From assembly GCF_900112375.1 (NCBI RefSeq), contig NZ_FOLS01000007.1:126620-190619 (forward strand): 64,000 nt of DNA, read 5' to 3'. This document shows positions 8,479 through 20,695 of the stretch, in pieces. A program made the translations under genes and the position numbers. Positions within the stretch are counted from its first letter, which is position 1. Every line of letters starts with the position of its first letter. Source of the DNA: Pseudomonas citronellolis. GTDB lineage: Bacteria; Pseudomonadota; Gammaproteobacteria; Pseudomonadales; Pseudomonadaceae. The notes beneath the pieces are model-generated. The model ran no database searches. It worked only from the letters and a program-made list of their open reading frames with translations, and had not been told where the DNA came from.

Positions 8479-9534
8479 CTATCGGCCTGGCGGGGGATTT
8501 CTGGAGGCGTCGGGCCAGTCGTTTTCCTGCTGCATCAGCGCGCGGTACTGGCCGGGGGTGGAGCCGGTCCACTTGCGGAAGGCCTTGTAGAAGGCGCTGG
8601 TGTCGGCGAAGCCGAGTTCCTCGGCCAGTTCGGCGAAGTTGCCCTCGCCGGCGTCCAGGCGGGCGATGGCCAGGTCGCGGCGCAGCTGGTCCTTCAGCGC
8701 CTGGTACGACTGGCCCTCGGCGGCGAGCTTGCGGCGCAGCGTCGAGGACGCCATGTAGAAGTGGCTGCCCAGCGCCTCCAGGTCCGGCCAGCGCTCGCAG
8801 CGCTGGCTGCGCAGGTAGGCCTTGATGCGCGCCGCCAGGCTCTGCGGGTCGCGGTAGCGCACCAGGATGTTGGCCGGGGCGCCGACCAGGAAGCGCCGCA
8901 GCTCGCGCTCGTCGCGGCGCACCGGCAGGGCCAGGGCCTCGGCGTTGAACAGCAGGCGCGTCTGCCGGCGGGCGAAGCGCAGGTTGTCGCTGAACATCAC
9001 CCGGTAGTCCTCGATGTAGTCCGGCTGCGGGCTGCGCAGGTCGATGGCGAGGATGGGGATGCGCCGGCCCACCAGCCAGCAGGCCAGGCCGTGGACCATC
9101 AGGTACAGGGTGAAGTAGCAGAAGGCCCGTTGCGCCGGCGCCGCGCCCTCGTCGAGCTGGATGGCGGCCACCCCGTCCTGGCTCACCAGGCGCGGCTGCA
9201 GGCCGTCGAAGACCAGGCCGAGGAAGGCCAGGGCGCGCTCCAGCGCGGCCTCCAGGGTCGCTTCGTGGATCGCCGTGCGGGCCATGAAGTTGAAGCTGCC
9301 GGACTTCATCCGCCGCGGGTTCATGGCGAAGAACTCGTCGTCCAGCGCCTTCGCCAGGCGCAGCCAGAGCCGCGAATAGGCCTGGATCGGCACCCGCGCG
9401 TAGGGCTTGCCGACGAGTTCGCCGGCGATGCCCGCCGCGGCCAGCAGCGCGGACGCGTCGAGGCCCTGGCGAACGGGTTCGGCCAGGGCCTCGTTGACCA
9501 GGCGGATGGAGATGGTGCCCTTCTCTACCGGCAT
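8479..9534 (-). CDS. AraC-family transcriptional regulator
   Basis: The product is a 351-residue regulator. The long N-terminal part (about residues 15-220) resembles the arabinose-binding-like domain of AraC proteins that sense organic acids or fatty-acid derivatives. The C terminus (about 250-345) carries the double helix-turn-helix, ending with [20 protein letters not shown] and [12 protein letters not shown]. It lies 15 bases after the acyl-CoA synthetase stop and 35 before the chemoreceptor, so the three are probably one transcript. Such AraC proteins often control a neighbouring acyl-CoA ligase. No operator could be assigned to it. Confidence 0.9.
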   Translation of the reverse strand: MPVEKGTISIRLVNEALAEPVRQGLDASALLAAAGIAGELVGKPYARVPIQAYSRLWLRLAKALDDEFFAMNPRRMKSGSFNFMARTAIHEATLEAALERALAFLGLVFDGLQPRLVSQDGVAAIQLDEGAAPAQRAFCYFTLYLMVHGLACWLVGRRIPILAIDLRSPQPDYIEDYRVMFSDNLRFARRQTRLLFNAEALALPVRRDERELRRFLVGAPANILVRYRDPQSLAARIKAYLRSQRCERWPDLEALGSHFYMASSTLRRKLAAEGQSYQALKDQLRRDLAIARLDAGEGNFAELAEELGFADTSAFYKAFRKWTGSTPGQYRALMQQENDWPDASRNPPPGR

Positions 9535-9549
9535 GCCGCCTCGCGTCCG

Positions 9550-11220
9550 TCAGCCACGCAGTTCCTCGATGCTGATCTCGCGCATGCGGAACTTCTGGAT
9601 CTTGCCGGTCACCGTCATCGGAAACTCGTCGCAGAAGCGGAAGTAGCGCGGCACCTTGAAGTGGGCGATGCGCGCCTTGCAGAAGGCCCGCAGTTCCTCC
9701 TCGTCGACGCCGTGGCCGGGGTGGAACTTGACCCAGGCCACCAGCTCCTCGCCGTACTTGTCGTCGGGGATGCCGATTACCTGGGCGTCGGCCACGGCGT
9801 GGTGGGTGTAGAGGAATTCCTCGATCTCGCGCGGGTAGATGTTCTCGCCGCCGCGGATGATCATGTCCTTGCTGCGCCCGACGATGCGCACGTTGCCCGC
9901 CTCGTCCATCAGCGCCAGGTCGCCGGTGAGCATCCAGCGCGCCGGGCTGATGGCCTCGGCCGTGGCCTGGGGGTTGTTCCAGTAGCCGAGCATCACGCTG
10001 TAGCCGCGGGTGCACAGCTCGCCGATGGTGCCGCGCGGGACGATGCGGCCGTCGCCGTCGATGATCTTGCTTTCCAGCTGCGGCTGGGTGCGGCCGACGG
10101 TGGTCACGCGGATTTCCAGCTCGTCGTCCGGGCCGGTCTGCAGCGACACCGGGCTGGTCTCGGTCATGCCATAGGCGATCTGCACCTCGGCCATGTGCAT
10201 CTCGCTGATGACCCGCCGCATCACCTCGATCGGGCAGGTGGCGCCGGCCATGATCCCGGTGCGCAGGCTGGACAGGTCGAATTCGGCGCGACGCGGGTGG
10301 TCCAGCTCGGCGATGAACATGGTGGGCACGCCGTACAGCGCGGTGGCGCGTTCCTCGGCCACGGCGGCCAGGGTCGCCTCCGGCTCGAAGCTGGGCGCCG
10401 GGTAGATCATGGTGGCGCCGTGGGTCATGCAGCCGAGGTTGCCCATCACCATGCCGAAGCAGTGGTACAGCGGCACCGGGATCACCAGGCGGTCGTGCTC
10501 GGTGAGGCCGATGCTCTCGCCGACCATGTAGCCGTTGTTGAGGATGTTGTAGTGGCTGAGGGTGGCGCCCTTGGGGAAGCCGGTGGTGCCGGAGGTGTAC
10601 TGGATGTTGATCGGCTCGTCGAACTGCAGCAGCGCCTGGCGCTGCGCCAGTTCCTCGGCGGATACCGAGGCGCCTATGCCTTCCAACTGGTCCCAGCGGA
10701 GGAACCCGGCCGGGACCTGGGCGGCCAGGCTGACCACCCCGCTCAGCTCCGGCAGGCGCGCGCTGTTCAGCTCGCCCGGGCGGCAGTCGCGCAGCTCCGG
10801 CAGCAGCTCGGCGAGCATGCCGTGGTAGTCGGAGGTCTTGAAGGCGTCGGCGCACACCAGCCAGCGGCAGCCGGACTGCTTCAGCGCGTACTCCAGCTCG
10901 TTGGCGCGGTAGGCCGGGTTGATGTTGACCAGCACGGCGCCGATCTTGGCGCTGGCGAACTGGGTGATGCACCACTGCGCGCAGTTCGGCGCCCAGATGC
11001 CCAGGCGGTCGCCCTGGCGCAGGCCCAGGGCGAGGAAGGCGCGGGCCGTGGCGTTCACCACCTCGGCCAGCTGGGCCCAGGTGTAGCGCAGGTTCTGGTG
11101 CCGCACCACCAGCGCTTCGCGGTCGGCGAAGCGGCCGGCGGTGTCGTCGAAGGCAGCGCCTATGGTCATGGCCAGCAGCGGCTTGTCCTGGCGGCCACGG
11201 GTATAGCTCGGGTGGTTCAT
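9550..11220 (-). CDS. AMP-binding acyl-CoA synthetase (FadD-like)
   Basis: The product is a 556-residue adenylate-forming ligase expected to convert a fatty or branched acid plus CoA and ATP to acyl-CoA. The P-loop-like core motif [16 protein letters not shown] is present, with YGMTETSP, the hinge region [21 protein letters not shown] and the catalytic lysine in [14 protein letters not shown]. The ATG at 11220 is chosen as it opens [11 protein letters not shown] longer in-frame start at 11283 would carry a low-complexity leader and cannot be excluded. It heads a probable operon with the AraC and chemoreceptor genes. Upstream is a perfect palindrome matching the LiuR operator, which suggests a role alongside branched-chain amino-acid or isoprenoid-acid catabolism. 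Exact substrate is unresolved. Confidence 0.9.
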   Translation of the reverse strand: MNHPSYTRGRQDKPLLAMTIGAAFDDTAGRFADREALVVRHQNLRYTWAQLAEVVNATARAFLALGLRQGDRLGIWAPNCAQWCITQFASAKIGAVLVNINPAYRANELEYALKQSGCRWLVCADAFKTSDYHGMLAELLPELRDCRPGELNSARLPELSGVVSLAAQVPAGFLRWDQLEGIGASVSAEELAQRQALLQFDEPINIQYTSGTTGFPKGATLSHYNILNNGYMVGESIGLTEHDRLVIPVPLYHCFGMVMGNLGCMTHGATMIYPAPSFEPEATLAAVAEERATALYGVPTMFIAELDHPRRAEFDLSSLRTGIMAGATCPIEVMRRVISEMHMAEVQIAYGMTETSPVSLQTGPDDELEIRVTTVGRTQPQLESKIIDGDGRIVPRGTIGELCTRGYSVMLGYWNNPQATAEAISPARWMLTGDLALMDEAGNVRIVGRSKDMIIRGGENIYPREIEEFLYTHHAVADAQVIGIPDDKYGEELVAWVKFHPGHGVDEEELRAFCKARIAHFKVPRYFRFCDEFPMTVTGKIQKFRMREISIEELRG

Positions 11221-11312
11221 GGCGTTCCCTTGTTGTGCTTGTTCTGGGACTGGGCTCACGGCCGGGCCCACAGGCATGGGCATGACCGGCCGGTCGGCGG
11301 CTCGCGGAGCAT

Positions 11313-11330
11313 CTTTACGTTAACGTAAAG
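11313..11330. promoter_or_regulatory. Perfect 18-bp palindrome, LiuR-like operator
   Basis: CTTTACGTTAACGTAAAG is fully symmetric and stands out in the local sequence. It lies 93 bases upstream of the acyl-CoA synthetase start. From memory, the MerR-family regulator LiuR of branched-chain amino-acid degradation binds TTTACGTTAACGTAAA-type sites in gamma-proteobacteria, which this matches. The liu genes and liuR are not in this window. Confidence 0.72.
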
Positions 11331-11661
11331 GTAAACGCAACCCCGCGATCCGCCTCGTTCTCTACAGCTTAGCCAGTCAAGCTTCATGCCACAGAAGTAC
11401 AACACCTTGAGAATCAGACACTTGGAATAATCCGACAGCCGACACCCAGGCCCGGGATTCGCATTTCGCAACACTTGGCGAGACACTTTCTCATTCCCGC
11501 CGTTGCGCTTTCAAAGTGATACACGCACTTGTGCCTGCAAGCCCTTGAAATTCTTTCCTCCAGGCCACTGCCGGGCTGATGCACGGGCCCCGGTCATGGA
11601 TTAGAATTCTGGGAAATTGCCTACATGGATGTAGACCCTTCCACTTGTGCGAATCACATCC
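11331..11661. other. Intergenic region between divergent acyl-CoA synthetase and pbpG
   Basis: About 330 bases without a convincing gene. The part at 11350-11560 is less GC-rich than the flanks and should contain the pbpG promoter, but I could not single out a convincing -35/-10 pair. No repeat of the families found elsewhere was seen here. Confidence 0.5.
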
Positions 11662-12576
11662 ATGAACACTCGTCGTTCGATCCTGGGCCTTTTCTTCACC
11701 TGTACCCTTGCCTTCGCCCTGCCCTCCCTCGCCGCCAGCAAGGCGGAAGTCACCCCCGGCCAGCTGGTCCTGGCCTCCGGCAGCGCCCTGGTGGTGGACC
11801 TGAACTCCGACAAGGTCGTGTATTCCAGCAACCCCGAGGTGGTCCGCCCGATCGCCTCGGTGACCAAGCTGATGACCGCCATGGTGGTGCTCGACGCCAA
11901 GCTGCCGCTGGACGAGCAGATCGACGTGGACATCTCCGAGACCGCCGAGATGAAGGGCGTGTTCTCCCGCGTGCACCTGGGCAGCCGCATCGACCGCCGG
12001 CAGATGCTGCTGCTGGCGCTGATGTCCTCGGAAAACCGCGCCGCCGCCAGCCTGGCCCACCACTACCCGGGCGGCAGCGTGGCCTTCGTCAAGGCGATGA
12101 ACGCCAAGGCGAAGTCCCTGGGCATGCTGCACACCCACTACGTGGAGCCCACCGGCCTGTCGATCGACAACACCTCCACCGCCCATGACCTGATCCGCCT
12201 GGTCAAGGCCGCCTACCAGTACCCGCTGATCCGTGAACTGAGCACCACGCCGACCAAGGACGCGCGCTTCAGCCACCCGAACTACGCGCTGAGCTTCTTC
12301 AACACCAACCCGCTGGTGCGCGCCGGCAAGTGGGACATCCGCCTGACCAAGACCGGCTTCACCAACCAGGCCGGGCACTGCCTGGTGATGGTCACGGTGA
12401 TGAACGGCCGCCCGGTGGCCCTGGCCCTGCTCGACGCCTTCGGCAAGCGCACCCATGTGGCCGACGCCGCGCGCATCCGCCGCTGGGTGGAAACCGGCAA
12501 GGCCTCGCCGGTGCCGGCGGTGGCGCTGCGTTACAAGCAGGCGAAGCAGACGCAGGGGATGCAGGCGGCGGAGTGA
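11662..12576 (+). CDS. pbpG: D-alanyl-D-alanine endopeptidase, penicillin-binding protein 7
   Basis: The product is a 304-residue exported serine peptidase that cleaves D-Ala-meso-DAP cross-links in peptidoglycan. An N-terminal signal peptide ([20 protein letters not shown], then PSLAAS) is followed by the SxxK motif SVTK with nucleophile Ser66 and Lys69, the SxN motif Ser123-Glu-Asn125, and the KTG motif at Lys230. All three are intact and in order. The length fits low-molecular-mass PBP7. The ATG at 11662 is preferred to the in-frame GTG at 11647, because it places the signal peptide at the very N terminus. It appears monocistronic, between a divergent gene and a repeat cluster. Confidence 0.93.
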   Translation: MNTRRSILGLFFTCTLAFALPSLAASKAEVTPGQLVLASGSALVVDLNSDKVVYSSNPEVVRPIASVTKLMTAMVVLDAKLPLDEQIDVDISETAEMKGVFSRVHLGSRIDRRQMLLLALMSSENRAAASLAHHYPGGSVAFVKAMNAKAKSLGMLHTHYVEPTGLSIDNTSTAHDLIRLVKAAYQYPLIRELSTTPTKDARFSHPNYALSFFNTNPLVRAGKWDIRLTKTGFTNQAGHCLVMVTVMNGRPVALALLDAFGKRTHVADAARIRRWVETGKASPVPAVALRYKQAKQTQGMQAAE

Positions 12577-13073
12577 TGGTGTTTCCCGGGGGGCTTGGGT
12601 GTTCGGGGGTGAGAGCGCCCTCTCCCTAACCCTCGGCTGCGCGCCCCGCCCTGAAGGGAGAGGGGATTGTTCGGTGTGCTTGGATGCTCATGAGTCAGTC
12701 GGCAATCACTGAAGAGTGCAGGCACGGACTGGCTTGGCGTAGGAGCGAGCTTGCTCGCGAACGGGGTTTCCCGGCACTTCGGTGTCAAGACTGAGAGCGC
12801 CCTCTCCCTAACCCTCTCCCTGAAGGGAGAGGGGACCGTTCGGAGTGTGTTGGTATTTCGGCGTTAGCCGGCTAGCACAGAGATTGCCGGCTGAAACTTG
12901 GCCTCCTCTCGGCACGGACTAGCCCCCTCTCCCTTCAGGGAGAGGGCTGGGGAGAGGGTTGCGGACTCCCCCGCCACACCAGAGCCCAACCCATACTCCG
13001 CCCTTCCCTACTGACCCACCCCCCACATCCCGGTACAGTGCCCGCTCAAAGCCCCCCAAGCACCAGGCCGCCC
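12577..13073. repeat. Dense repeat cluster between pbpG and hbcR
   Basis: Nearly 500 bases with no gene. Elements seen are a CCCTCTCCC element with the insert CTCGGCTGCGCGCCCCGCC (about 12615-12667), a REP-type element (12739-12762), a second CCCTCTCCC element (about 12796-12836), and an inverted AGCCGGCT/AGCCGGC-like pair (about 12866-12894). Then come GGCCTCCTCTCGGCACGGAC and a third CCCTCTCCC element (about 12922-12960). The last part recurs almost unchanged at 26540-26632. The final 100 bases before hbcR are C-rich and unremarkable. Confidence 0.85.
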
Positions 13074-14498
<1,425 letters not shown>

Positions 14499-14506
14499 AA
14501 CAGAGA

Positions 14507-14587
14507 CTTTTCTACGTTTAGAGACAAACCGAATTCCAGGTGCCTTCAGGCACATGGCAATCGCCTTTGTCCACGAATGGAGACAAA
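14507..14587. promoter_or_regulatory. Paired upstream activator sites for HbcR
   Basis: Two 22-bp elements, 14507-14528 and 14566-14587, agree at 17 of 22 positions. Both end in GAGACAAA, share a central TCTACG or TCCACG, and begin CTTTT or TTTGT. The second has inverted ends TTTGTC and GACAAA. Their starts are 59 bp apart, and they lie about 60-140 bp upstream of the sigma-54 promoter, the usual distance for an enhancer-binding protein. Confidence 0.72.
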
Positions 14588-14648
14588 GCCCGGCGCACGC
14601 TTTCCGCAAATCCAAATAAATCACTTTAAAATCAGCTAGTTAAATATC

Positions 14649-14664
14649 TGGCACGGTTCTCGCT
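14649..14664 (+). promoter_or_regulatory. Sigma-54 (-24/-12) promoter of the 3-hydroxybutyrate block
   Basis: TGGCACGGTTCTCGCT matches the consensus TGGCACG-N4-TTGCW with one change, TCGC for TTGC, and has exact spacing. It lies 132 bases upstream of the porin start and directly downstream of the HbcR gene and its candidate enhancer sites. Confidence 0.85.
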
Positions 14665-14795
14665 ATCCGGCCCGGGCGGCCATCCGCCGCACGCCGACAT
14701 AACAACAACCAACGCCGTCCGCGCACGAACGTTACCCACGGGGCCCACGGCCCGCCCCGGTTCGCCGCCGCGCCGCGCCAGGAGTACTAGCAAAC

Positions 14796-16061
14796 ATGAG
14801 CAGAACCCCGCTCAACCATGCCGTCGCCCTCGCCACCCTGGGCTCCACCCTCGGCATCGCGCTCCCCGTCCAGGCCGATTTCCTCGCCGACAGCAAGGCC
14901 AGCCTCGAACTGCGCAACTTCTACTTCAACCGTGACTTCCGCCAGGACGCCGCGCCCCAGTCGAAACAGGAGGAATGGGCGCAGGGCTTCCTGCTGCGCT
15001 ACGAATCCGGCTTCACCGAGGGCACCATCGGCGTGGGCGTCGACGCCATCGGCCTGCTGGGCGTGAAGCTCGACTCCAGCCCCGACCGCGCCGGCTCCGG
15101 CCTGCTGCCGCGCGACCGCGAGAAGGTCCACGGCGCCCAGGACGACTACAGCGAACTGGGCCTGACCGCCAAACTGCGCGCCTCCCACAGCGTGCTCAAG
15201 GTGGGCACCCTGCTGCCCAAGCTGCCCAGCGTGCTGGCCAACGACTCGCGCCTGCTGCCGCAGACCTTCCAGGGCGCGCACCTGAACTCCACCGAGTTCG
15301 CCGGCCTGACCTTCGACGCCGGCCGCCTGCGCCAGGTCAGCCAGCGCGATTCCGCCGACAGCGAGGACATGACGCTCACCACCGGCAACGCCCGCGGCAT
15401 CGTCGCCAGCGCCGACAGCGACCGCTTCGACTTCGCCGGCCTGAGCTACAAATGGACGCCGCAGCTGACCACCGGCTACAACTACGCCAAGCTCGACGGC
15501 CTGTACGACCAGCACATCGTCAACCTGCTGCACGTGCTGCCCATCGCCGACGGCCAATCGCTGAAGACCGACCTGCGCTTCGCCCGCTCCAAGGACGACG
15601 GCCATAGCAACGTCGACAACCGCGCCTTCGGCGCCATGCTCACCTACAGCCTCGGCGGCCACGCCTTCGGCGCCGGCTACCAGGTCATGAACGGCGACAC
15701 CGGTTTCGCCTACATCGGCGGCACCGACGCCTTCCTGGTCAACTTCGTGCAGATCGGCGACTTCGCCAACCGCGACGAAAAGTCCTGGCAGCTACGCTAC
15801 GACTACGACTTCGCCGCCCTGGGCGTGCCCGGCCTGACCTTCATGACGCGCTACCTGTCCGGCGACGACATCGAGCTGGGCGCCGGCAAGCCGGAGGGCA
15901 AGGAGTGGGAGCGCAACACGGACATCGGCTACGTGGTGCAGAGCGGTCCGCTGAAGAACTTCGGCGTCAAATGGCGCAACGCCACCGTGCGTTCCAGCCA
16001 CTTCGGCAACGACCTGGACGAGAACCGGCTGATCCTCAGCTACGTGCTGCCGCTCTGGTAA
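14796..16061 (+). CDS. OprD-family outer-membrane porin
   Basis: The product is a 421-residue beta-barrel porin with a signal peptide ending in QADF (cleavage about residue 27). The mature start SKASLELRNFYFNRDFR, the central VKVGTLLPKLPSVLANDSRL-like region, the alternating aromatic strands and the terminal LDENRLILSYVLPLW are typical of the Pseudomonas OprD/Opd family, which takes up amino acids and organic acids. AGGAG precedes the ATG at 14796. Being first behind the sigma-54 promoter and just before hbcT, it probably lets 3-hydroxybutyrate or related acids cross the outer membrane. The P. aeruginosa hbc locus as I recall it lacks this porin, so it may be a local addition. Confidence 0.92.
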   Translation: MSRTPLNHAVALATLGSTLGIALPVQADFLADSKASLELRNFYFNRDFRQDAAPQSKQEEWAQGFLLRYESGFTEGTIGVGVDAIGLLGVKLDSSPDRAGSGLLPRDREKVHGAQDDYSELGLTAKLRASHSVLKVGTLLPKLPSVLANDSRLLPQTFQGAHLNSTEFAGLTFDAGRLRQVSQRDSADSEDMTLTTGNARGIVASADSDRFDFAGLSYKWTPQLTTGYNYAKLDGLYDQHIVNLLHVLPIADGQSLKTDLRFARSKDDGHSNVDNRAFGAMLTYSLGGHAFGAGYQVMNGDTGFAYIGGTDAFLVNFVQIGDFANRDEKSWQLRYDYDFAALGVPGLTFMTRYLSGDDIELGAGKPEGKEWERNTDIGYVVQSGPLKNFGVKWRNATVRSSHFGNDLDENRLILSYVLPLW

Positions 16062-16134
16062 CCGCCGGCGTTCCCGCCACCACCACAATAATCATGCGCG
16101 GCCGCCGTGCCGCGCAGTTCCAGGAGAACTGCCC

Positions 16135-17526
16135 ATGAGCGTGGTCATCGCCCTCGCCGCCCTCGCCCTGCTGATGCTGGCCGCCTACCGCGGCTACAGC
16201 GTCATCCTCTTCGCCCCCATCGCGGCGCTGCTCGCCGTGCTCCTCACCGACCCGTCGGCGGTGGCGCCGGCCTTCACCGGCGTGTTCATGGAGAAGATGG
16301 TCGGCTTCGTCAAACTCTACTTCCCGGTGTTCCTGCTCGGCGCCGTGTTCGGCAAGCTCATCGAGCTGTCGGGCTTCTCGCGCTCCATAGTCGCGGCGGC
16401 CATCCGCCTGCTCGGCACCCGCCAGGCCATGCTGGTGATAGTGCTGGTGTGCGCCCTGCTCACCTATGGCGGCGTGTCGCTGTTCGTGGTGGTGTTCGCG
16501 GTGTACCCCTTCGCCGCCGAGATGTTCCGCCAGAGCGACATCCCCAAGCGGCTGATCCCGGCGACCATCGCCCTGGGCGCCTTCAGCTTCACCATGGACG
16601 CCCTGCCCGGCACCCCGCAGATCCAGAACATCATCCCCACCGCCTTCTTCGGCACCAACGGCTGGGCCGCGCCCTGGCTGGGGCTGATCGGCAGCCTGTT
16701 CGTGTTCTTCGCCGGCATGCTGTTCCTGCGCCGCCAGGCCGGGCGCGCCCGCGCCGCCGGCGAAGGCTATGGCCGCGAGCTGCGCAACGAGCCGGAAACC
16801 GCCGGCGACATCGCCCTGCCCCACCCGCTGCTGGCGCTGTCGCCGCTGGTGCTGGTGGGCGTGGCCAACCTGCTGTTCACCCACTGGATTCCGCAGCTCT
16901 ACGGCAAGACCCACAGCCTGCAACTGGCCGGCATGGCCGCGCCGGTGGCCAGCGACGTGAGCAAGCTCACCGGCATCTGGGCGGTGCAGGCGGCGCTGCT
17001 GCTGGGCATCCTGCTGGTGCTGGTCAGCAGCTACCGGGCGATCCGCAGCCGCCTCGCCGAGGGCAGCAAGACCGCGGTGTCCGGCGCCCTGCTGGCGGCC
17101 ATGAACACCGCCTCGGAATACGGTTTCGGCGCGGTCATCGCCTCGCTGCCGGGCTTCCTGGTGCTGGCCGATGCGCTCAAGAGCATCCCCAACCCGCTGG
17201 TCAACGAGGCCATCACCGTCACCACCCTGGCCGGCATCACCGGCTCGGCCTCCGGCGGCATGAGCATCGCCCTGGCGGCCATGTCCGAACAGTTCATCGC
17301 CGCCGCCCACGCCGCCAACATCCCCCTGGAGGTGCTGCACCGCGTCGCCGCCATGGCCAGCGGCGGGATGGACACGCTGCCGCACAACGGCGCGGTCATC
17401 ACCCTGCTGGCGGTCACCGGGCTGACCCACCGCGAGGCCTACAAGGACATCTTCGCCATCACCCTGATCAAGACCCTGGCGGTCTTCGTGGTGATCGCTA
17501 CCTTCTACGCAACCGGCATCGTTTGA
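16135..17526 (+). CDS. hbcT: GntP-family permease HbcT, 3-hydroxybutyrate uptake
   Basis: The product is a 463-residue inner-membrane protein with about 12 hydrophobic segments, in the gluconate:H+ symporter (GntP) family. Recognisable stretches are LFAPIAALLAVLL, FGKLIELSGFSRSIV, the DALPGTPQIQNIIPTAFFG loop and the C-terminal TGSASGGMSIALAAMSEQF. The P. aeruginosa homologue next to bdhA is called HbcT and imports 3-hydroxybutyrate. AGGAGAA lies upstream of the ATG at 16135. It follows the porin by 73 bases and precedes bdhA by 55, so all should share the sigma-54 promoter. Specificity for 3-hydroxybutyrate is inferred from context. Confidence 0.9.
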   Translation: MSVVIALAALALLMLAAYRGYSVILFAPIAALLAVLLTDPSAVAPAFTGVFMEKMVGFVKLYFPVFLLGAVFGKLIELSGFSRSIVAAAIRLLGTRQAMLVIVLVCALLTYGGVSLFVVVFAVYPFAAEMFRQSDIPKRLIPATIALGAFSFTMDALPGTPQIQNIIPTAFFGTNGWAAPWLGLIGSLFVFFAGMLFLRRQAGRARAAGEGYGRELRNEPETAGDIALPHPLLALSPLVLVGVANLLFTHWIPQLYGKTHSLQLAGMAAPVASDVSKLTGIWAVQAALLLGILLVLVSSYRAIRSRLAEGSKTAVSGALLAAMNTASEYGFGAVIASLPGFLVLADALKSIPNPLVNEAITVTTLAGITGSASGGMSIALAAMSEQFIAAAHAANIPLEVLHRVAAMASGGMDTLPHNGAVITLLAVTGLTHREAYKDIFAITLIKTLAVFVVIATFYATGIV

Positions 17527-17581
17527 TGCCGCGTACCACCCGGTGGCCCGCTGAGGGCCGCCACAGGCAGGAGAAACGACC

Positions 17582-18352
17582 ATGAACCTCAAAGGCAAGA
17601 TCGCGCTGGTCACCGGCGCCACCAGCGGCATCGGCCTGGGCATCGCCCACAGCCTGGCCGCGGCCGGCGCCCAGGTGGTGATCAACGGCTTCGGCGATGT
17701 CGAGGGCGCCCTGACCGAGCTGGGCCGCCACGGCACGCGGATCGGCCACCACCCGGCGGACATGGCCGAGCCGGCGCAGATCGCCGAGATGATCGCCTAC
17801 GTCGAGCGCGAGTTCGGCGCGCTGGACATCCTGGTCAACAACGCCGGCATCCAGCACGTGGACGCCGTGGAAGACTTCCCGGTGGAACGCTGGAACGCGA
17901 TCATCGCCATCAACCTCTCCGCGGTGTTCCACAGCACCCGCCTGGCGCTGCCGGGCATGCGCCGGCGCAACTGGGGGCGCATCGTCAACGTCGCCTCCAC
18001 CCACGGCCTGGTGGCCTCCGCCGGCAAGAGCGCCTACGTCGCCGCCAAGCACGGGGTGATCGGCCTGACCAAGAGCATCGCCCTGGAAACCGCCACCACG
18101 CCCATCACCTGCAACGCCATCTGCCCCGGCTGGGTGCTGACGCCGCTGGTGCAGAAGCAGATAGACGCGCGCATAGCCGAGGGCGCCAGCCCCGAGCAGG
18201 CGCGCCACGACCTGCTGGCGGAAAAGCAGCCGTCGCTGGAGTTCGTCACCCCCGGGCAACTGGGCGAGCTGGCGCTGTTCCTCTGCAGCGAGGCCGCCGC
18301 CCAGGTGCGCGGCGCCGCCTGGAACATGGACGGCGGCTGGGTCGCCCAGTGA
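17582..18352 (+). CDS. bdhA: D-3-hydroxybutyrate dehydrogenase
   Basis: The product is a 256-residue short-chain dehydrogenase that oxidises 3-hydroxybutyrate to acetoacetate with NAD+. The cofactor motif TGATSGIG is near residue 11, NNAG is near 88, and the catalytic residues are Ser139 (VASTHG), Tyr152 and Lys156 (YVAAK). The stretch LVASAGKSAYVAAKHGVIGL and the C terminus VRGAAWNMDGGWVAQ are characteristic of 3-hydroxybutyrate dehydrogenases and separate it from FabG-like reductases. The length matches the family. AGGAGAAACGACC precedes the ATG at 17582. It is the third gene of the porin-hbcT-bdhA set. Confidence 0.95.
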   Translation: MNLKGKIALVTGATSGIGLGIAHSLAAAGAQVVINGFGDVEGALTELGRHGTRIGHHPADMAEPAQIAEMIAYVEREFGALDILVNNAGIQHVDAVEDFPVERWNAIIAINLSAVFHSTRLALPGMRRRNWGRIVNVASTHGLVASAGKSAYVAAKHGVIGLTKSIALETATTPITCNAICPGWVLTPLVQKQIDARIAEGASPEQARHDLLAEKQPSLEFVTPGQLGELALFLCSEAAAQVRGAAWNMDGGWVAQ

Positions 18353-18358
18353 GCGCCC

Positions 18359-18383
18359 GCCCCCGCCGCCAGCCGGCGGGGGC
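18359..18383 (+). other. Strong hairpin between bdhA and acetoacetyl-CoA synthetase
   Basis: GCCCCCGCCG (18359-18368) pairs perfectly with CGGCGGGGGC (18374-18383) around a 5-base loop. It starts 7 bases after the bdhA stop codon. There is no U-tract, so it may partly terminate or protect the upstream message and tune expression of the next gene. Confidence 0.65.
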
Positions 18384-18466
18384 CATCGCAGGTTCATCGC
18401 TGGGCGGAAGGCGTCGCCATCCCGTGCCACACTGACAGGACAAGCAGTGGATGGACGGACGCCCCT

Positions 18467-20415
<1,949 letters not shown>

Positions 20416-20419
<4 letters not shown>

Positions 20420-20694
20420 GGCGTATAACCGTTCGCGGTTATACGCCGATACACCTGGGCCACAGCCCGCGCCCAGGTCAACCTCGGAGCCGCCTGGGAC
20501 CAAGGCCAAACGGCGGATAACGTCGAACGGTTATCCGCCCTACGCCAAGCTCGACCGTTGCGTAGGGCGTATAACCGTTCGCGGTTATACGCCGATACAC
20601 CTGGGCCACACCCCGCACCCAGGTCAACCTCGGAGCCGCCTGGGGCCAAAGCCAAACGGCGGATAACGTCGAACGTTATCCGCCCTGCGTCTGG
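20416..20694. repeat. Two tandem copies of a 146-bp palindromic intergenic element
   Basis: Copy 1 (20416-20561) and copy 2 (from 20562 to about 20694) align with only a few differences. Each starts with the palindrome GTAGGGCGTATAACCG and its complement, continues through CACCTGGGCCACA and CAACCTCGGAGCCGCCTGGG, and ends with a second palindrome GCGGATAACGTCGAACG and its complement. The pair fills the gap between the convergent acetoacetyl-CoA synthetase and pcaD genes, and no ordinary terminator is present there. Confidence 0.92.
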
Positions 20695-20695
20695 T

